A stretch of DNA of 64,000 nt from Ferruginibacter sp. (lineage in GTDB: Bacteria > Bacteroidota > Bacteroidia > Chitinophagales > Chitinophagaceae): positions 1-64,000 of the forward strand of contig JACMLJ010000022.1 in the NCBI GenBank assembly GCA_014379625.1, read 5' to 3'. The position numbers were made by a program, and so were the translations under genes. Positions 8,196-17,080 of this stretch are shown here, in pieces. The notes beneath the pieces are model-generated. The model saw only the letters and a list, made by a program, of their open reading frames with translations. It did no database searches and was not told the DNA's origin. The stretch's first letter is position 1, and each line of letters starts with the position of its first letter.

Positions 8196-9167
8196 TTAAT
8201 GGTTTAAAGGTTGAATGAATTTTTCAAAACTGAAAATCCTGGCGGGGTTTTTAATAAAGATGTTACCGGTATATGCATCCAGTTTTCGGTTGCTCAACTC
8301 TTCCTTAAAAGTTGTAAGCAGGTAATCAAGCCCGGGCTTTCCATTATATGATTTCCAGTAGGTATTTTTAGCAGCATCCATTCCAACAGTTATCTGGTTA
8401 GGGAATAATGGCAATAATTTTTCTAATAAAACATAGGTCCAATTTTCATCGGTGCCTTTCCAGCGAAATGCACTATCGTACTCAACGCTGATACCTGTTT
8501 GCATCAGCTCCATTTGGTAACCAATATCTTTATTCCTGTCAACATGAGAAAGTACAATATGATTCAGATTGGCGCCTAATTTCTCAAACAATGCGGCCTG
8601 GGCAATAGCCTGGTTTCCATTGTTGGTATGCGTAAGAATGGGCGCCCCTGTTGCTTTATGTGCATTCACTACCGCATGAAATATTTTTTCCTGGTGCCTG
8701 GTTATCGGTTCATCACCGGTTGCCAATTTTATCAGGCCGGCTTTGTGCTGAGTACGATCAATAACCGGTCCGTTATAATCAAGCCTGTCAATCCCTTCTT
8801 CAATATCCTTAATAAACAATTGTGTTAACTGGTCTTCTGTATACTGGTAGCGCCAATGACTTTTTGGGTAGTAGATTTCGAGATGGATCCCTGTGGGAAT
8901 AATAAAATGGATATCCACCTGTTTAGAAATTTCTGCTGACTTCAGCACATTTCTTCCGGCATTAACCGGCATTGTATCTACCATTGTTGCACAACCAAGT
9001 CCTTTCAATCCCTTCAATTCCGTAACAATCTTATCGCTATCATTCAACAGGAATTCAGGGTGATCCAGCGTTACATAACATTCTTCAATCACAATATGTT
9101 CATGAGAATAAGTAACACCCATTTCTTCGGCGGGAATATCGCCAAGTATCGTTCTGATAAAACTCAT
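8196..9167 (-). CDS. Phosphotriesterase-like amidohydrolase family protein (probable lactonase)
   Basis: A 323-residue cytoplasmic TIM-barrel hydrolase of the phosphotriesterase family. The first metal site HEH is at residues 22-24; the probable carbamylated Lys is in GLIKLATGDEPIT; metal His residues are in PILTHTNNG and VLSHVDRN; the final Asp is in VGMDAAK. All binuclear-site residues are therefore present. I choose the ATG at 9167, which forms an ATGA overlap with the stop of the FAD gene; the longer frame from 9191 is unlikely. Many members of this family are lactonases, which would fit the UlaG-like gene in the same operon. Confidence 0.88.
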   Translation of the reverse strand: MSFIRTILGDIPAEEMGVTYSHEHIVIEECYVTLDHPEFLLNDSDKIVTELKGLKGLGCATMVDTMPVNAGRNVLKSAEISKQVDIHFIIPTGIHLEIYYPKSHWRYQYTEDQLTQLFIKDIEEGIDRLDYNGPVIDRTQHKAGLIKLATGDEPITRHQEKIFHAVVNAHKATGAPILTHTNNGNQAIAQAALFEKLGANLNHIVLSHVDRNKDIGYQMELMQTGISVEYDSAFRWKGTDENWTYVLLEKLLPLFPNQITVGMDAAKNTYWKSYNGKPGLDYLLTTFKEELSNRKLDAYTGNIFIKNPARIFSFEKFIQPLNH

Positions 9168-10519
9168 TGTAGTTCTACATTTAATGACCACTCATCTTTA
9201 CCGGTAAATGCTGCTGCTGCCGGTGTTTCTAAAATTGTTTGATGTTGCCGTAAATTATCTCTCAACATTTTTACATTTAATTCACTTGCTGCTTCATCTT
9301 TCTCTAATGATTGTATTGCGGCTGTTCCGGCTGCATTGCCCATTGCCATTGTTTGCGCCATGGAGCGGCAGGAAGCATGGGCATCATGTGTAGCAGAAAA
9401 ACACCGGCCCACTACCCAAACTGTATTGCTCTGCTTTGGAACAATCGTTCCATAGGGTACCCCATAAATACCGCCTTTTGGAATGTATTGCCAGATTGTT
9501 TCCATTTCTCCGTCTTTGTCGGCCCGATGATCTTCAATCGGTGCACCGCAAAGCAAAATGGAATCATCAGGAATGGTTGCTGACATACATTCATCTTTTG
9601 TAAGGCGATGTTCCCCGTACACCCGCCTTGTTTCCCGTACACCAATCTGGGTGGACAATCCAATTATTTTTGAATGACTGTAGCCCGGTACTTCATCCCT
9701 GAAAAATTGTTCAAATACAAAAGCCTGTCGTCTTCCTTCTACTTCGGCCCTGGTTAACTCGTCAACATTTAATGCGTTTAACCCGGCAACCTTTACCGCA
9801 ACAGTTGTAATACATTTTTCGATGTTCATTGCATGTGCCGAGCCTTCTTTTCTTGGTAACGGATGTGTTGTTGCAGCCATAATTTGCTGCAGCTTCTTTT
9901 TACCTCCTGCTTTTTCATATTCTTCCAGGTCAACATTTGCCATCCGGAATGTTGTTGTTAAACTTTGTGCCGGTTCCAGTTCTCCCGCAATTTCATAATT
10001 AAATCCTGCTAAATGACAAAAATCTGCATCACCCGAAGCATCAATGATTCTTTTAGGTACTGCTTTGCAGAAACCAGATTTGTTCCAGAAAATACATTCG
10101 TAACCTCCATCACTTTTTTGATTTACATCAATGAGTGTTGTATGTAATAAAAGATGTACACCTGCTTTCAGTAACAGCGCATCCCACGCCTGCTTCAACC
10201 GTTCGGGATTATAGTTTACACCTGTACCTGCACCGTAGGTATTGGGACGTAAAAAAATTTCACCCAGTGAATTCAATTCATTCACCACAATGTCAGGCAA
10301 TCCTCCAACTATTTTTTTCGGCGTTTCACCCGGTGTAAAAAATCCATAAAATGTATCGAGCATCTGCGTAGAAGATCCTCCGGCAAATCCATAGCGTTCT
10401 ACCAGCAACACGGAATATTTTTTTGAAGCCGCTGCAGCCAATGCGGCCATACAACCGGATGAACCTGCACCAATAACAAGTATATCAATATCAGCTATCG
10501 TTTGTATATTTTTAAACAT
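9164..10519 (-). CDS. FAD-dependent oxidoreductase (FAD_oxidored family)
   Basis: A 451-residue flavoprotein. The N-terminal dinucleotide motif GAGSSGCMAALAAA begins near residue 17 and is followed by LLVERYGFAGGSST, the loop typical of this family. A second nucleotide-binding region DASGDADFCHLAG lies near residue 165, and the C-terminal VVGRCFSATHDAHAS closes the FAD site. There is no signal peptide. The ATG at 10519 overlaps the TGA of the SIS gene (TGATG); a GTG three bases upstream is an alternative. Translational coupling on both sides places it firmly in the seven-gene operon. The substrate is unknown; a sugar alcohol, lactone precursor or amine is possible. Confidence 0.88.
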   Translation of the reverse strand: MFKNIQTIADIDILVIGAGSSGCMAALAAAASKKYSVLLVERYGFAGGSSTQMLDTFYGFFTPGETPKKIVGGLPDIVVNELNSLGEIFLRPNTYGAGTGVNYNPERLKQAWDALLLKAGVHLLLHTTLIDVNQKSDGGYECIFWNKSGFCKAVPKRIIDASGDADFCHLAGFNYEIAGELEPAQSLTTTFRMANVDLEEYEKAGGKKKLQQIMAATTHPLPRKEGSAHAMNIEKCITTVAVKVAGLNALNVDELTRAEVEGRRQAFVFEQFFRDEVPGYSHSKIIGLSTQIGVRETRRVYGEHRLTKDECMSATIPDDSILLCGAPIEDHRADKDGEMETIWQYIPKGGIYGVPYGTIVPKQSNTVWVVGRCFSATHDAHASCRSMAQTMAMGNAAGTAAIQSLEKDEAASELNVKMLRDNLRQHQTILETPAAAAFTGKDEWSLNVELQ

Positions 10520-11328
10520 CACCCAATATTTTTTTGGGAAACATAACTGGGTATCCCTACTTTTTTATACAAGTTAGACATGCGGTGTGCGTGTTCATCA
10601 TATGCAGACTGAAATAACTCAGTTGCCCTTTCTGTTCCAATAACAGCCCCTGCAGTCAATACTTTTGGCGGGTGACCTTTTTGCGTTAACAGGTTGGCCA
10701 GTTCTGCTTTAACACAATTGATCAGCATACATGACCCAATGGTTGAACCAGGTGCAACCGGCGTTTCCAGGTTTTCAACCTGAATCATCGCATCACCAAC
10801 AGGAGCGCCCGAATCTAAAACAATCTCGCAGAAATCCTGCAGCTTTTTTCCATCTTTTCGTTTACTTGTACTTGCTTCCGAATGTAGTTTAGAAATAATA
10901 CCAACTGTTTTAATTTTCTTTTGCTGAAATAGCTCTGCCAGTTCAATAGGTACTACATTGCAACCGGATGAAGAAATAATCAGTGCACTATCAATATCAG
11001 TAACATCAAAATTCCGTAAGATCTGTGCCGCAAATCCGGGCACATTTTCTAAAAACATCGCCTGTCTTTGTCCATTGGCACCTACTACCAGGTTATGAAA
11101 TGAAAGCGATAATTCAACAATAGGATTAAAACCGGGAAAAGATCCATAGCGTGGCCACATTTCTTCTACCATAATGCGGCTGTGCCCGCTTCCGAATAAA
11201 TGCACCATCCTTCCTTCGATGATTGAATTGCAGAATAATTTTGCAGTTTGCAGAATTTTGTCCTCTTGGGCAGCTACTGTATCTATCAACCCTTTACATT
11301 TTACCAGGTATTCATTTGTATAACTCAT
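10519..11328 (-). CDS. SIS domain-containing protein (UPF0309 type)
   Basis: A 269-residue protein with a single sugar-isomerase (SIS) domain. The phosphosugar-binding pattern is HLFGSGHSRIMVEEMWPRYG near residues 43-62, followed by a second Ser-rich loop LIISSSGCN near residue 117. This long single-SIS type matches the UPF0309 family, usually found beside sugar kinases and catabolic genes. It lies 11 bases after the ROK kinase gene and overlaps the FAD gene. It may bind or isomerise the sugar phosphate made by that kinase. Confidence 0.88.
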   Translation of the reverse strand: MSYTNEYLVKCKGLIDTVAAQEDKILQTAKLFCNSIIEGRMVHLFGSGHSRIMVEEMWPRYGSFPGFNPIVELSLSFHNLVVGANGQRQAMFLENVPGFAAQILRNFDVTDIDSALIISSSGCNVVPIELAELFQQKKIKTVGIISKLHSEASTSKRKDGKKLQDFCEIVLDSGAPVGDAMIQVENLETPVAPGSTIGSCMLINCVKAELANLLTQKGHPPKVLTAGAVIGTERATELFQSAYDEHAHRMSNLYKKVGIPSYVSQKNIG

Positions 11329-11339
11329 TACATTTATTT

Positions 11340-12227
11340 TTACATTTTACTAAAAGCAAAAGCTGCTGCACCAATTGCACCAGACATATCTTTAAATTTC
11401 GCTGTTACGATTGTTGTTTTTTTATGGTTCGGACTGTATTCATAGAGATCAACAAATTGTTGTAATGGTTTAAACAAGGCATCGCCAGCCTGTGTAATGC
11501 CCCCTGATAGAACAATGATCTCGGGTGATAATGAATGTGTAAAGGAAACAATCGCTAATGCTAATTTCCGGACCATATCTAACCAAAGCCATGAAGCAAA
11601 TGCGTCATTTTCATTATAGGCGTTTACCAATTCATGCGTTGTTTTAAACCTGCCCAATGATCGCCGGTTAACCGAATAATTACCCACTGCATATTCCAGG
11701 CTTCCCGGCATACCAATGATACTCCGTTCATCATCGTAGGGATTAATGGAGATATGGCCAAAATGACCAGCCCGCTGGTTGTTTCCCTGGTACAGCTCGC
11801 CATTAATTAAAATACCACCACCAACACCGGTGCCTAAGGTTAATAACACAGCATTTTTATAACCCTGTATTGCGCCAAATTTAGATTCAGCAATTAATGC
11901 AGCATGGGCATCATTGATCACAAATGTTTTTATATGAAACTGGTCTTCCCAAATATAATTTTCCAGGCCGGACAAACGGTTGGGTAAATGTACGATACAT
12001 TTATTTTTTTCATCAGCAAGTCCGGGGCAGGATAAACCAATCACCTGCACCACACCCGAAGAAACCCCGGTTAAATACTGAACCATACTGAAAACATTCT
12101 CTTTCCATTTTCCATTTGCATCATCATTTGTAGGGATACAATGTTGCTGAAGGATATCGCCCTGGTCGTTTAGCAAAATCCCTTTTACATTGGTACCACC
12201 TAAATCAATTCCGATCGCTATATTCAT
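11340..12227 (-). CDS. ROK family sugar kinase-like protein
   Basis: A 295-residue ROK protein with the ATP-binding GIDLGGTNVKG at residues 6-16, the LGTGVGGGILINGELYQG motif near residue 130, and AGHFGHIS with its conserved His. The Cys-rich zinc motif (CxCGxxGCxE) that normally follows is replaced by NPYDDERSIIGMPGSLEYA, so there are no zinc-ligand cysteines. No DNA-binding domain is attached, so a kinase is more likely than a repressor. It probably phosphorylates a sugar taken in for the operon pathway; loss of the zinc site has been seen in some active ROK kinases, so activity remains possible. Confidence 0.88.
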   Translation of the reverse strand: MNIAIGIDLGGTNVKGILLNDQGDILQQHCIPTNDDANGKWKENVFSMVQYLTGVSSGVVQVIGLSCPGLADEKNKCIVHLPNRLSGLENYIWEDQFHIKTFVINDAHAALIAESKFGAIQGYKNAVLLTLGTGVGGGILINGELYQGNNQRAGHFGHISINPYDDERSIIGMPGSLEYAVGNYSVNRRSLGRFKTTHELVNAYNENDAFASWLWLDMVRKLALAIVSFTHSLSPEIIVLSGGITQAGDALFKPLQQFVDLYEYSPNHKKTTIVTAKFKDMSGAIGAAAFAFSKM

Positions 12228-12238
12228 TTTACGGTTTA

Positions 12239-13021
12239 TTATTGATACTGTCCTTCTGAAACCTCCCAGCCACCGTCAATATACATTGTTTGCCCGGTTG
12301 CAAATTTTGAATCATCCGACATAAAGAAAACAGCAGCGCCATCAAGATCTTCCGGCCTTCCATTTCTTCCACCATCCAGGGGTTGTTTGGTCTTTACAAA
12401 ATTTAAAATCTTTTCATCTTTACTTGCCCTTTCAGACATGGGTGTTTCCACTAAAGCGGGCGCTAAAAGATTTACCCTGATATTATCAAACGCATAGTAA
12501 GCAGCTAATGATTTTGTAAAGCCAACCACTGCTGATTTAGCGGCTGCATATGCATGTGTTACAAAATACTTTGGTGATGGTGAAATGCCCAGTACAGAAC
12601 TCATGTTAAGAATAGTTCCACCTGTTCCTGATGCTCTGAACCTGTTGATGGCAGCCTGGTTGGAGAGCATAAGACTTGTAAGGTTCAGCTCCATTGTTTT
12701 ATTCCAGCCTTCCAGTGTAAGTTCGTGTAACGGGCCATCGCCAAATTTTCTTCCGCTTCCGCCTGCTACATGATATAGCCCATGAAAACCGCCAAAATCT
12801 TTTATTGAAAGATCAATTGCTTTAATAGCAGTGGCGGGGTCAGTTGCATCACCAACTAAAACTGATACTGCATCGCCCAGTAATTCTTTTGCCTTTTGGC
12901 AACTCTCCTGATTTCTGCCAACTAATACCAATGTGGCTCCGTTGTTAACGAAAGCTTTGGCAGCCGATAAACCAATACCGGTAGTACCACCTATGATTAC
13001 AATATTTTTATGATGAAGCAT
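12239..13021 (-). CDS. SDR family oxidoreductase
   Basis: A 260-residue classical short-chain dehydrogenase. The cofactor motif GGTTGIG is at residues 11-17, the NMSS strand and the catalytic Ser follow near residue 141, and the YAAAKSA catalytic Tyr-Lys pair is near residues 158-162. The C-terminal MYIDGGWEVSEGQ is typical. It is the first gene of the seven-gene operon and is transcribed away from the AraC regulator at 13057. It probably oxidises or reduces a hydroxyl of the operon substrate with NAD(P). Confidence 0.9.
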   Translation of the reverse strand: MLHHKNIVIIGGTTGIGLSAAKAFVNNGATLVLVGRNQESCQKAKELLGDAVSVLVGDATDPATAIKAIDLSIKDFGGFHGLYHVAGGSGRKFGDGPLHELTLEGWNKTMELNLTSLMLSNQAAINRFRASGTGGTILNMSSVLGISPSPKYFVTHAYAAAKSAVVGFTKSLAAYYAFDNIRVNLLAPALVETPMSERASKDEKILNFVKTKQPLDGGRNGRPEDLDGAAVFFMSDDSKFATGQTMYIDGGWEVSEGQYQ

Positions 13022-13056
13022 AGCAAGTCAGGATAATATCGTTATAAAGAACAATA

Positions 13057-14013
13057 ATGAGATATTTGAGCAAATTAGTCATGTTTATATTAAATTGCTA
13101 CATCATTTCAACTTTTTACGATACTATATTGACAATTCAGCAAATACATAGAAATGCACTTTACCAGAAACTGCCTTCGACCAGGGGAAATTCATTTTTG
13201 GTAAACCGGTATACTTCACCCTATTTTGAAACACCCTGGCATTTTCATGAAGAGTATGAGTTGGTCTATTGCGAAAAAGGTTTTGGCCAAAAATATATCG
13301 GCAATAGTTTTTCTGAATATCACCAGGGAGAAATGGCATTTATTGGCAAAAATGTTCCGCATCTTTTTATGGCAGACGCTTCATTTTATGAAGCTGGTGC
13401 AACAGTTAAACCCAGTTCGGTTGTTATACAATTCCTGGAAGACTTTTTAGGAAAAACATTTTTTAATTGTGTGGAAATGACTGAGATGAAACAGGTCCTT
13501 TCGCTGTCAATGAACGGGCTGATGATTACCGGTAAAACAAAAGAAGCAATCAGGTTTGTGATGTTACAGATGCTGGATGAGGGAAAAACCGGGAGATTAA
13601 AATACCTGATTGAAATATTTGGAATACTGTCGGCTTCTGCTGAGTTACAACCTCTTTCCCTAAGTACTGTTAGTGGCATCAACATAAACGACAGTATAAA
13701 AATGCATAAAGTATTAGCATATGCATTGACCAATTATAAAGAAGATATTACCATTCAGGAAGTGGCAGACCTAACCAATCTTTCTGCTTCAGCATTTTGC
13801 AGGTATTTTAAATCAAGAACCCAAAAATCATTTCTCAGTTTTGTTATTGAAATGAGGTTAAATGAGGCATGCAAACTATTAAGGGAAACCGAACTTTCGG
13901 TATTAGATATCTGTTACGAATCAGGCTTTAAAAACCTATCGAATTTCAACAGGCTTTTCAGAAAACAATTCAATAATAACCCGGTTGAGTATCGTAAGAA
14001 TATTCCGGTATGA
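13057..14013 (+). CDS. AraC family transcriptional regulator with cupin sensor domain
   Basis: A 318-codon frame. The N-terminal cupin contains PWHFHEEYELVYCEKG, a likely sugar-sensing pocket, and the C-terminal two-helix AraC DNA-binding region covers about residues 220-315 with SASAFCRYFKSRTQKSF and FKNLSNFNRLFRKQF. The first 24 residues are hydrophobic and unlike other family members; a TTG at 13129 would give the normal start, so the real start is uncertain. It is divergent from the SDR gene with only a short shared spacer, and probably controls the seven-gene operon at 6318-13021. Confidence 0.88.
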   Translation: MRYLSKLVMFILNCYIISTFYDTILTIQQIHRNALYQKLPSTRGNSFLVNRYTSPYFETPWHFHEEYELVYCEKGFGQKYIGNSFSEYHQGEMAFIGKNVPHLFMADASFYEAGATVKPSSVVIQFLEDFLGKTFFNCVEMTEMKQVLSLSMNGLMITGKTKEAIRFVMLQMLDEGKTGRLKYLIEIFGILSASAELQPLSLSTVSGININDSIKMHKVLAYALTNYKEDITIQEVADLTNLSASAFCRYFKSRTQKSFLSFVIEMRLNEACKLLRETELSVLDICYESGFKNLSNFNRLFRKQFNNNPVEYRKNIPV

Positions 14014-14227
14014 ACAATTTACTTGCTTTTTTGCAACTTGCACCCATTTTACAGCAGGCATCTGCGCGGGAAGGCCCTTAATGAACAATAATTTCAAAGT
14101 GTTGACATTGCGCTTATAAAAAGCAAAGCTATTTGCATAATAAACATTTTTCAAAATTAATTGCAGCCATTAACTAACTGATTGTTTCAAATAACCGCTT
14201 CCGGACAAGATTATTAGTTCATCTTTA

Positions 14228-15160
14228 TTAGTCTTTCAATTTGGGGATGGCCATTGTTGAAATTGGTTCTTTCATGATTTCATAACAAGTCTGCGGGCTC
14301 GCCTTTTCATTTCCCGTCAGCAAAAAAATTACCTTTCCTGCATCTGATGCATCAATGGCATAATAATAATCTCTATCCTCTCCCATTGGTTTTGTACTCA
14401 TGCAAAGCCGGTTAAACAGCCAATCCCAGCTTCCCTTTTTATAAAAAGGATCATTTCGTTCGGGAGCGTTCATTAACCATTCATATTCATGCCAGTTTCG
14501 TTTCAGGCCTGGATTTTGACTTTGAATCAATACAATTTTCAATCCTCCCCCTACTGCAGCAGCAAAATGATCGCTGATTTCATCCAATGTCCATCCGGTA
14601 TGGTTTTCCCACTCCAGGTAAGGTTCATCAGCATGGGTATTGTTCCATTTATCAGTAGTGGAAATCAGTGTTACAAATTTTCTGCTGCTGCTATCTGCCC
14701 TTGATATCGCTTCACCTATTACGTGCACCGGGCCGGCAACTATAATGAACAAAGGGTTTGAAGCACTTGATTGATTGATCTGCTCTTTCAATGCTTCGTA
14801 GGCAAGTTCGGGATTATCAACCGCACAAATAAACCTGGTGTGCTTAAACCCAAACATTTTGCCACCCTTTAAAGCGCTTTCTTTTATTTGCTCATAAGGC
14901 GTTATTCCGTTTACACCGGGGTGTTCATGATTACTTCCCCAGATATGATCGGAATAAATATAGACAGGTAATTGATCCTGTAATTTTTTGGCTGCAATGA
15001 TGGCCAATGAAAGCGCCGTTGCTGCCCAGTCATCATGATCATGTTCATTGCCATCTGCACTAATAACAATACGCCCTTTTCCGTGCCACAGCATGGATTG
15101 TGCAGATAAATGGTTGATGAAGAAAATAAACGGCAATAAATACAGAACATTTTTTTTCAT
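14228..15160 (-). CDS. Secreted protein resembling nucleoside hydrolases (unassigned)
   Basis: A 310-residue protein with a clear signal peptide (MKKNVLYLLPFIFFINHLSAQ). The mature start has ISADGNEHDHDDW, which recalls the DxDxxDD metal site of nucleoside-hydrolase-like folds, and further acid and aromatic motifs (YSDHIWGSNHEH, FIIVAGPVHVIGEA, HEYEWLM) are spread along the chain. It lies beside the GH28-like gene on the same strand and next to a SusC/D locus, so it may be a secreted hydrolase acting on a glycan or glycoside. I cannot name a substrate. Confidence 0.75.
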   Translation of the reverse strand: MKKNVLYLLPFIFFINHLSAQSMLWHGKGRIVISADGNEHDHDDWAATALSLAIIAAKKLQDQLPVYIYSDHIWGSNHEHPGVNGITPYEQIKESALKGGKMFGFKHTRFICAVDNPELAYEALKEQINQSSASNPLFIIVAGPVHVIGEAISRADSSSRKFVTLISTTDKWNNTHADEPYLEWENHTGWTLDEISDHFAAAVGGGLKIVLIQSQNPGLKRNWHEYEWLMNAPERNDPFYKKGSWDWLFNRLCMSTKPMGEDRDYYYAIDASDAGKVIFLLTGNEKASPQTCYEIMKEPISTMAIPKLKD

Positions 15161-15231
15161 AAAAAAGTTTACTCAAATAATTTGTATCCAATCAAACCCC
15201 TGGCTTTTTATCAAAAGTAAATGAGGCTGCA

Positions 15232-16725
15232 TTAATCTTCCACCTCCACCTTTTCAGTTTCTTTCTGTATCAACATTTGTTTATTGTTTTTAAACTTTTT
15301 GTTGTCAATCCGTATGCGTTGCATGCTTATCCCTTTAGCGTCCTCAACATAAATTGCAGGCCTGGCATCACTGGTATGGTACAAAACGGAGATGTCTTTT
15401 AATGTTACACCTTTTACATGCTTAATATAAAAAGCACTTGAAGGCAACTTCGTGCCAAACGTAAGCCTGTTTTCAGGATAAACATTATTGTTTTCTACAA
15501 CATCAGCCGGAAAGTTTTTCAGCGAATCAGCGCTTACCGAAATTGGAATATAAATAGTGATATCAGACAAACTAATGTTTTCCGCAGGGCTTTCTTCCAA
15601 ACCGGCAATAACAGAAGGGATTGTACTCCTGCTCTCTGCACGCACATGACTGATGCTGATATTACGCATTACAGAAGTTTTGCCTTCGGGGTTCAAAAAG
15701 CGCTTACCCACCCTGATAAAGAATGCTGATAACACATCCGTCATAATAATATTGGAGAAACTGATATTTTCCACTACGCCACCATCAACCCCTAAAATAA
15801 CAATGCCGGTATTTACACTCTGCATATCAGGATTGTGTACAATATCCGGCGGCATATTCCAATGCCTGTATCCGTTGAACGGACTTTTTTTTACCACACA
15901 ATTCGATACGGTAATATTGCGGAATCCTGAACGGGAGCCGGTTCCTAATTTAATGCCGTTACAAAGAGAAGAAAGAACACAGTTTGTAACAGTAATATTT
16001 TCACAGAATTTACCGAGGTATTCGCTTTTAAAACAAAGGGCATCATCTTCTGAATCAATGATACAATTTGAGATGGTAACATTTTTTGCATCCACATCCA
16101 TCCCATCGCAGTTCCAGTTTACCAAACTGCTGATATAAATACCGTCAACATTCACATTATCACATCCGGAAATAGAAATGGTTACCTGTGCTGAATTCAA
16201 TACTGTAATTCCTTTTAGTAAAACATTTGTACAGCCAATAAAAAAGATATTTTTAGGTTTGCCATCTTTATTCAACCCTAATTGAAAAGCCTGGCCTTCG
16301 CCGGCGCCCTTTATTGTTCCTTCACCTTTTATACCTGTATAATGTGCGCTATCGGCAAAGATGAGTGCCTTCATCGTCTTTACATATACTCCATCATGTG
16401 TAATTGTACCGAATTTTTTTGCGGATAAAATAGCATGCTCAGGATAATCTGCCGGATTATAACTTCCCTGCAAAACTGCTCCCGGCATCAGGTGCAGGTA
16501 CACATTTGATTTTAAGAAGATAGTACCCGTATAATAGGTACCAGCGGGAACAACCACTTCTCCTCCACCGTTACTATTGCATTGGTCAATGGCTGATTGA
16601 ATGGCTTTAGTATTGATGACATTGGTAGCTGCAATTGCACCAAAATCTTTGATATTGTAAGTTTGAGCGTTCAATAAAAAAGAGCCTGACAGAAAAATTG
16701 CCAAAGCAAAAAATATTTTTTTCAT
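15232..16725 (-). CDS. Secreted GH28-like beta-helix protein (polygalacturonase family)
   Basis: A 497-residue protein with a signal peptide (residues 1-20) and an N-terminal pectate-lyase-type segment (YNIKDFGAIAATN). The GH28 core shows NCDGMDVD and SEDDALCFKS, covering the acidic catalytic residues, in a right-handed parallel beta-helix. The usual GHG and RIK motifs are not visible; the corresponding stretch reads SLCNGIKLGT. This atypical form is common in Bacteroidota annotations and its activity is unsure. It is divergent from the ECF sigma gene, so it belongs to the same locus, and points to a pectic substrate. Confidence 0.85.
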   Translation of the reverse strand: MKKIFFALAIFLSGSFLLNAQTYNIKDFGAIAATNVINTKAIQSAIDQCNSNGGGEVVVPAGTYYTGTIFLKSNVYLHLMPGAVLQGSYNPADYPEHAILSAKKFGTITHDGVYVKTMKALIFADSAHYTGIKGEGTIKGAGEGQAFQLGLNKDGKPKNIFFIGCTNVLLKGITVLNSAQVTISISGCDNVNVDGIYISSLVNWNCDGMDVDAKNVTISNCIIDSEDDALCFKSEYLGKFCENITVTNCVLSSLCNGIKLGTGSRSGFRNITVSNCVVKKSPFNGYRHWNMPPDIVHNPDMQSVNTGIVILGVDGGVVENISFSNIIMTDVLSAFFIRVGKRFLNPEGKTSVMRNISISHVRAESRSTIPSVIAGLEESPAENISLSDITIYIPISVSADSLKNFPADVVENNNVYPENRLTFGTKLPSSAFYIKHVKGVTLKDISVLYHTSDARPAIYVEDAKGISMQRIRIDNKKFKNNKQMLIQKETEKVEVED

Positions 16726-17080
16726 CCTGAAATGTTTACTGGTTACTAATTATTGTGCCTTAGTTTTTTCTTCATAATACTTCCACATGATAAACCATGT
16801 TTTCTTTTTTTCAGCTTTGTCAGAAAGCAATGCTTTCCTGTTCCAGCCATCCTGAAATGCAGGCTGCATTCACCAGTGCGTTCTACAATCATATTCTATT
16901 CATGGAAGGTAGCCTTCAAAAAAGGGATTTTATACATTAAAATCATTAAATTAGTTTACTCAACAAATCGCTACTCAATATTCGTATATAAATAAAAATT
17001 TTATTTGTACATTAGATTTTTGAAAAGGGACGGCCGTATCCCAAAGCTAAGCACTGTAATCCAAATAAACATTTTTAACG
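16726..17080. other. Divergent spacer with a probable decayed gene end
   Basis: Between the GH28-like gene (minus) and the ECF sigma gene (plus). On the minus strand, 16750 to about 16890 reads as two adjoining open segments separated by one extra base, first ending GWLEQESIAF and then running KKKTWFIMWKYYEEKTKAQ to a TAA. This looks like the tail of a lost protein just upstream of the GH28-like gene. The rest (16890-17080) is AT-rich and should hold both divergent promoters; I could not place a convincing -7 box. Confidence 0.3.

Noticed and set aside
16753-16995. An 80-codon plus-strand frame in the GH28/ECF spacer.
   Set aside because: It is rich in Phe, Ser and Lys from AT-rich DNA and lies opposite the decayed minus-strand coding tail.
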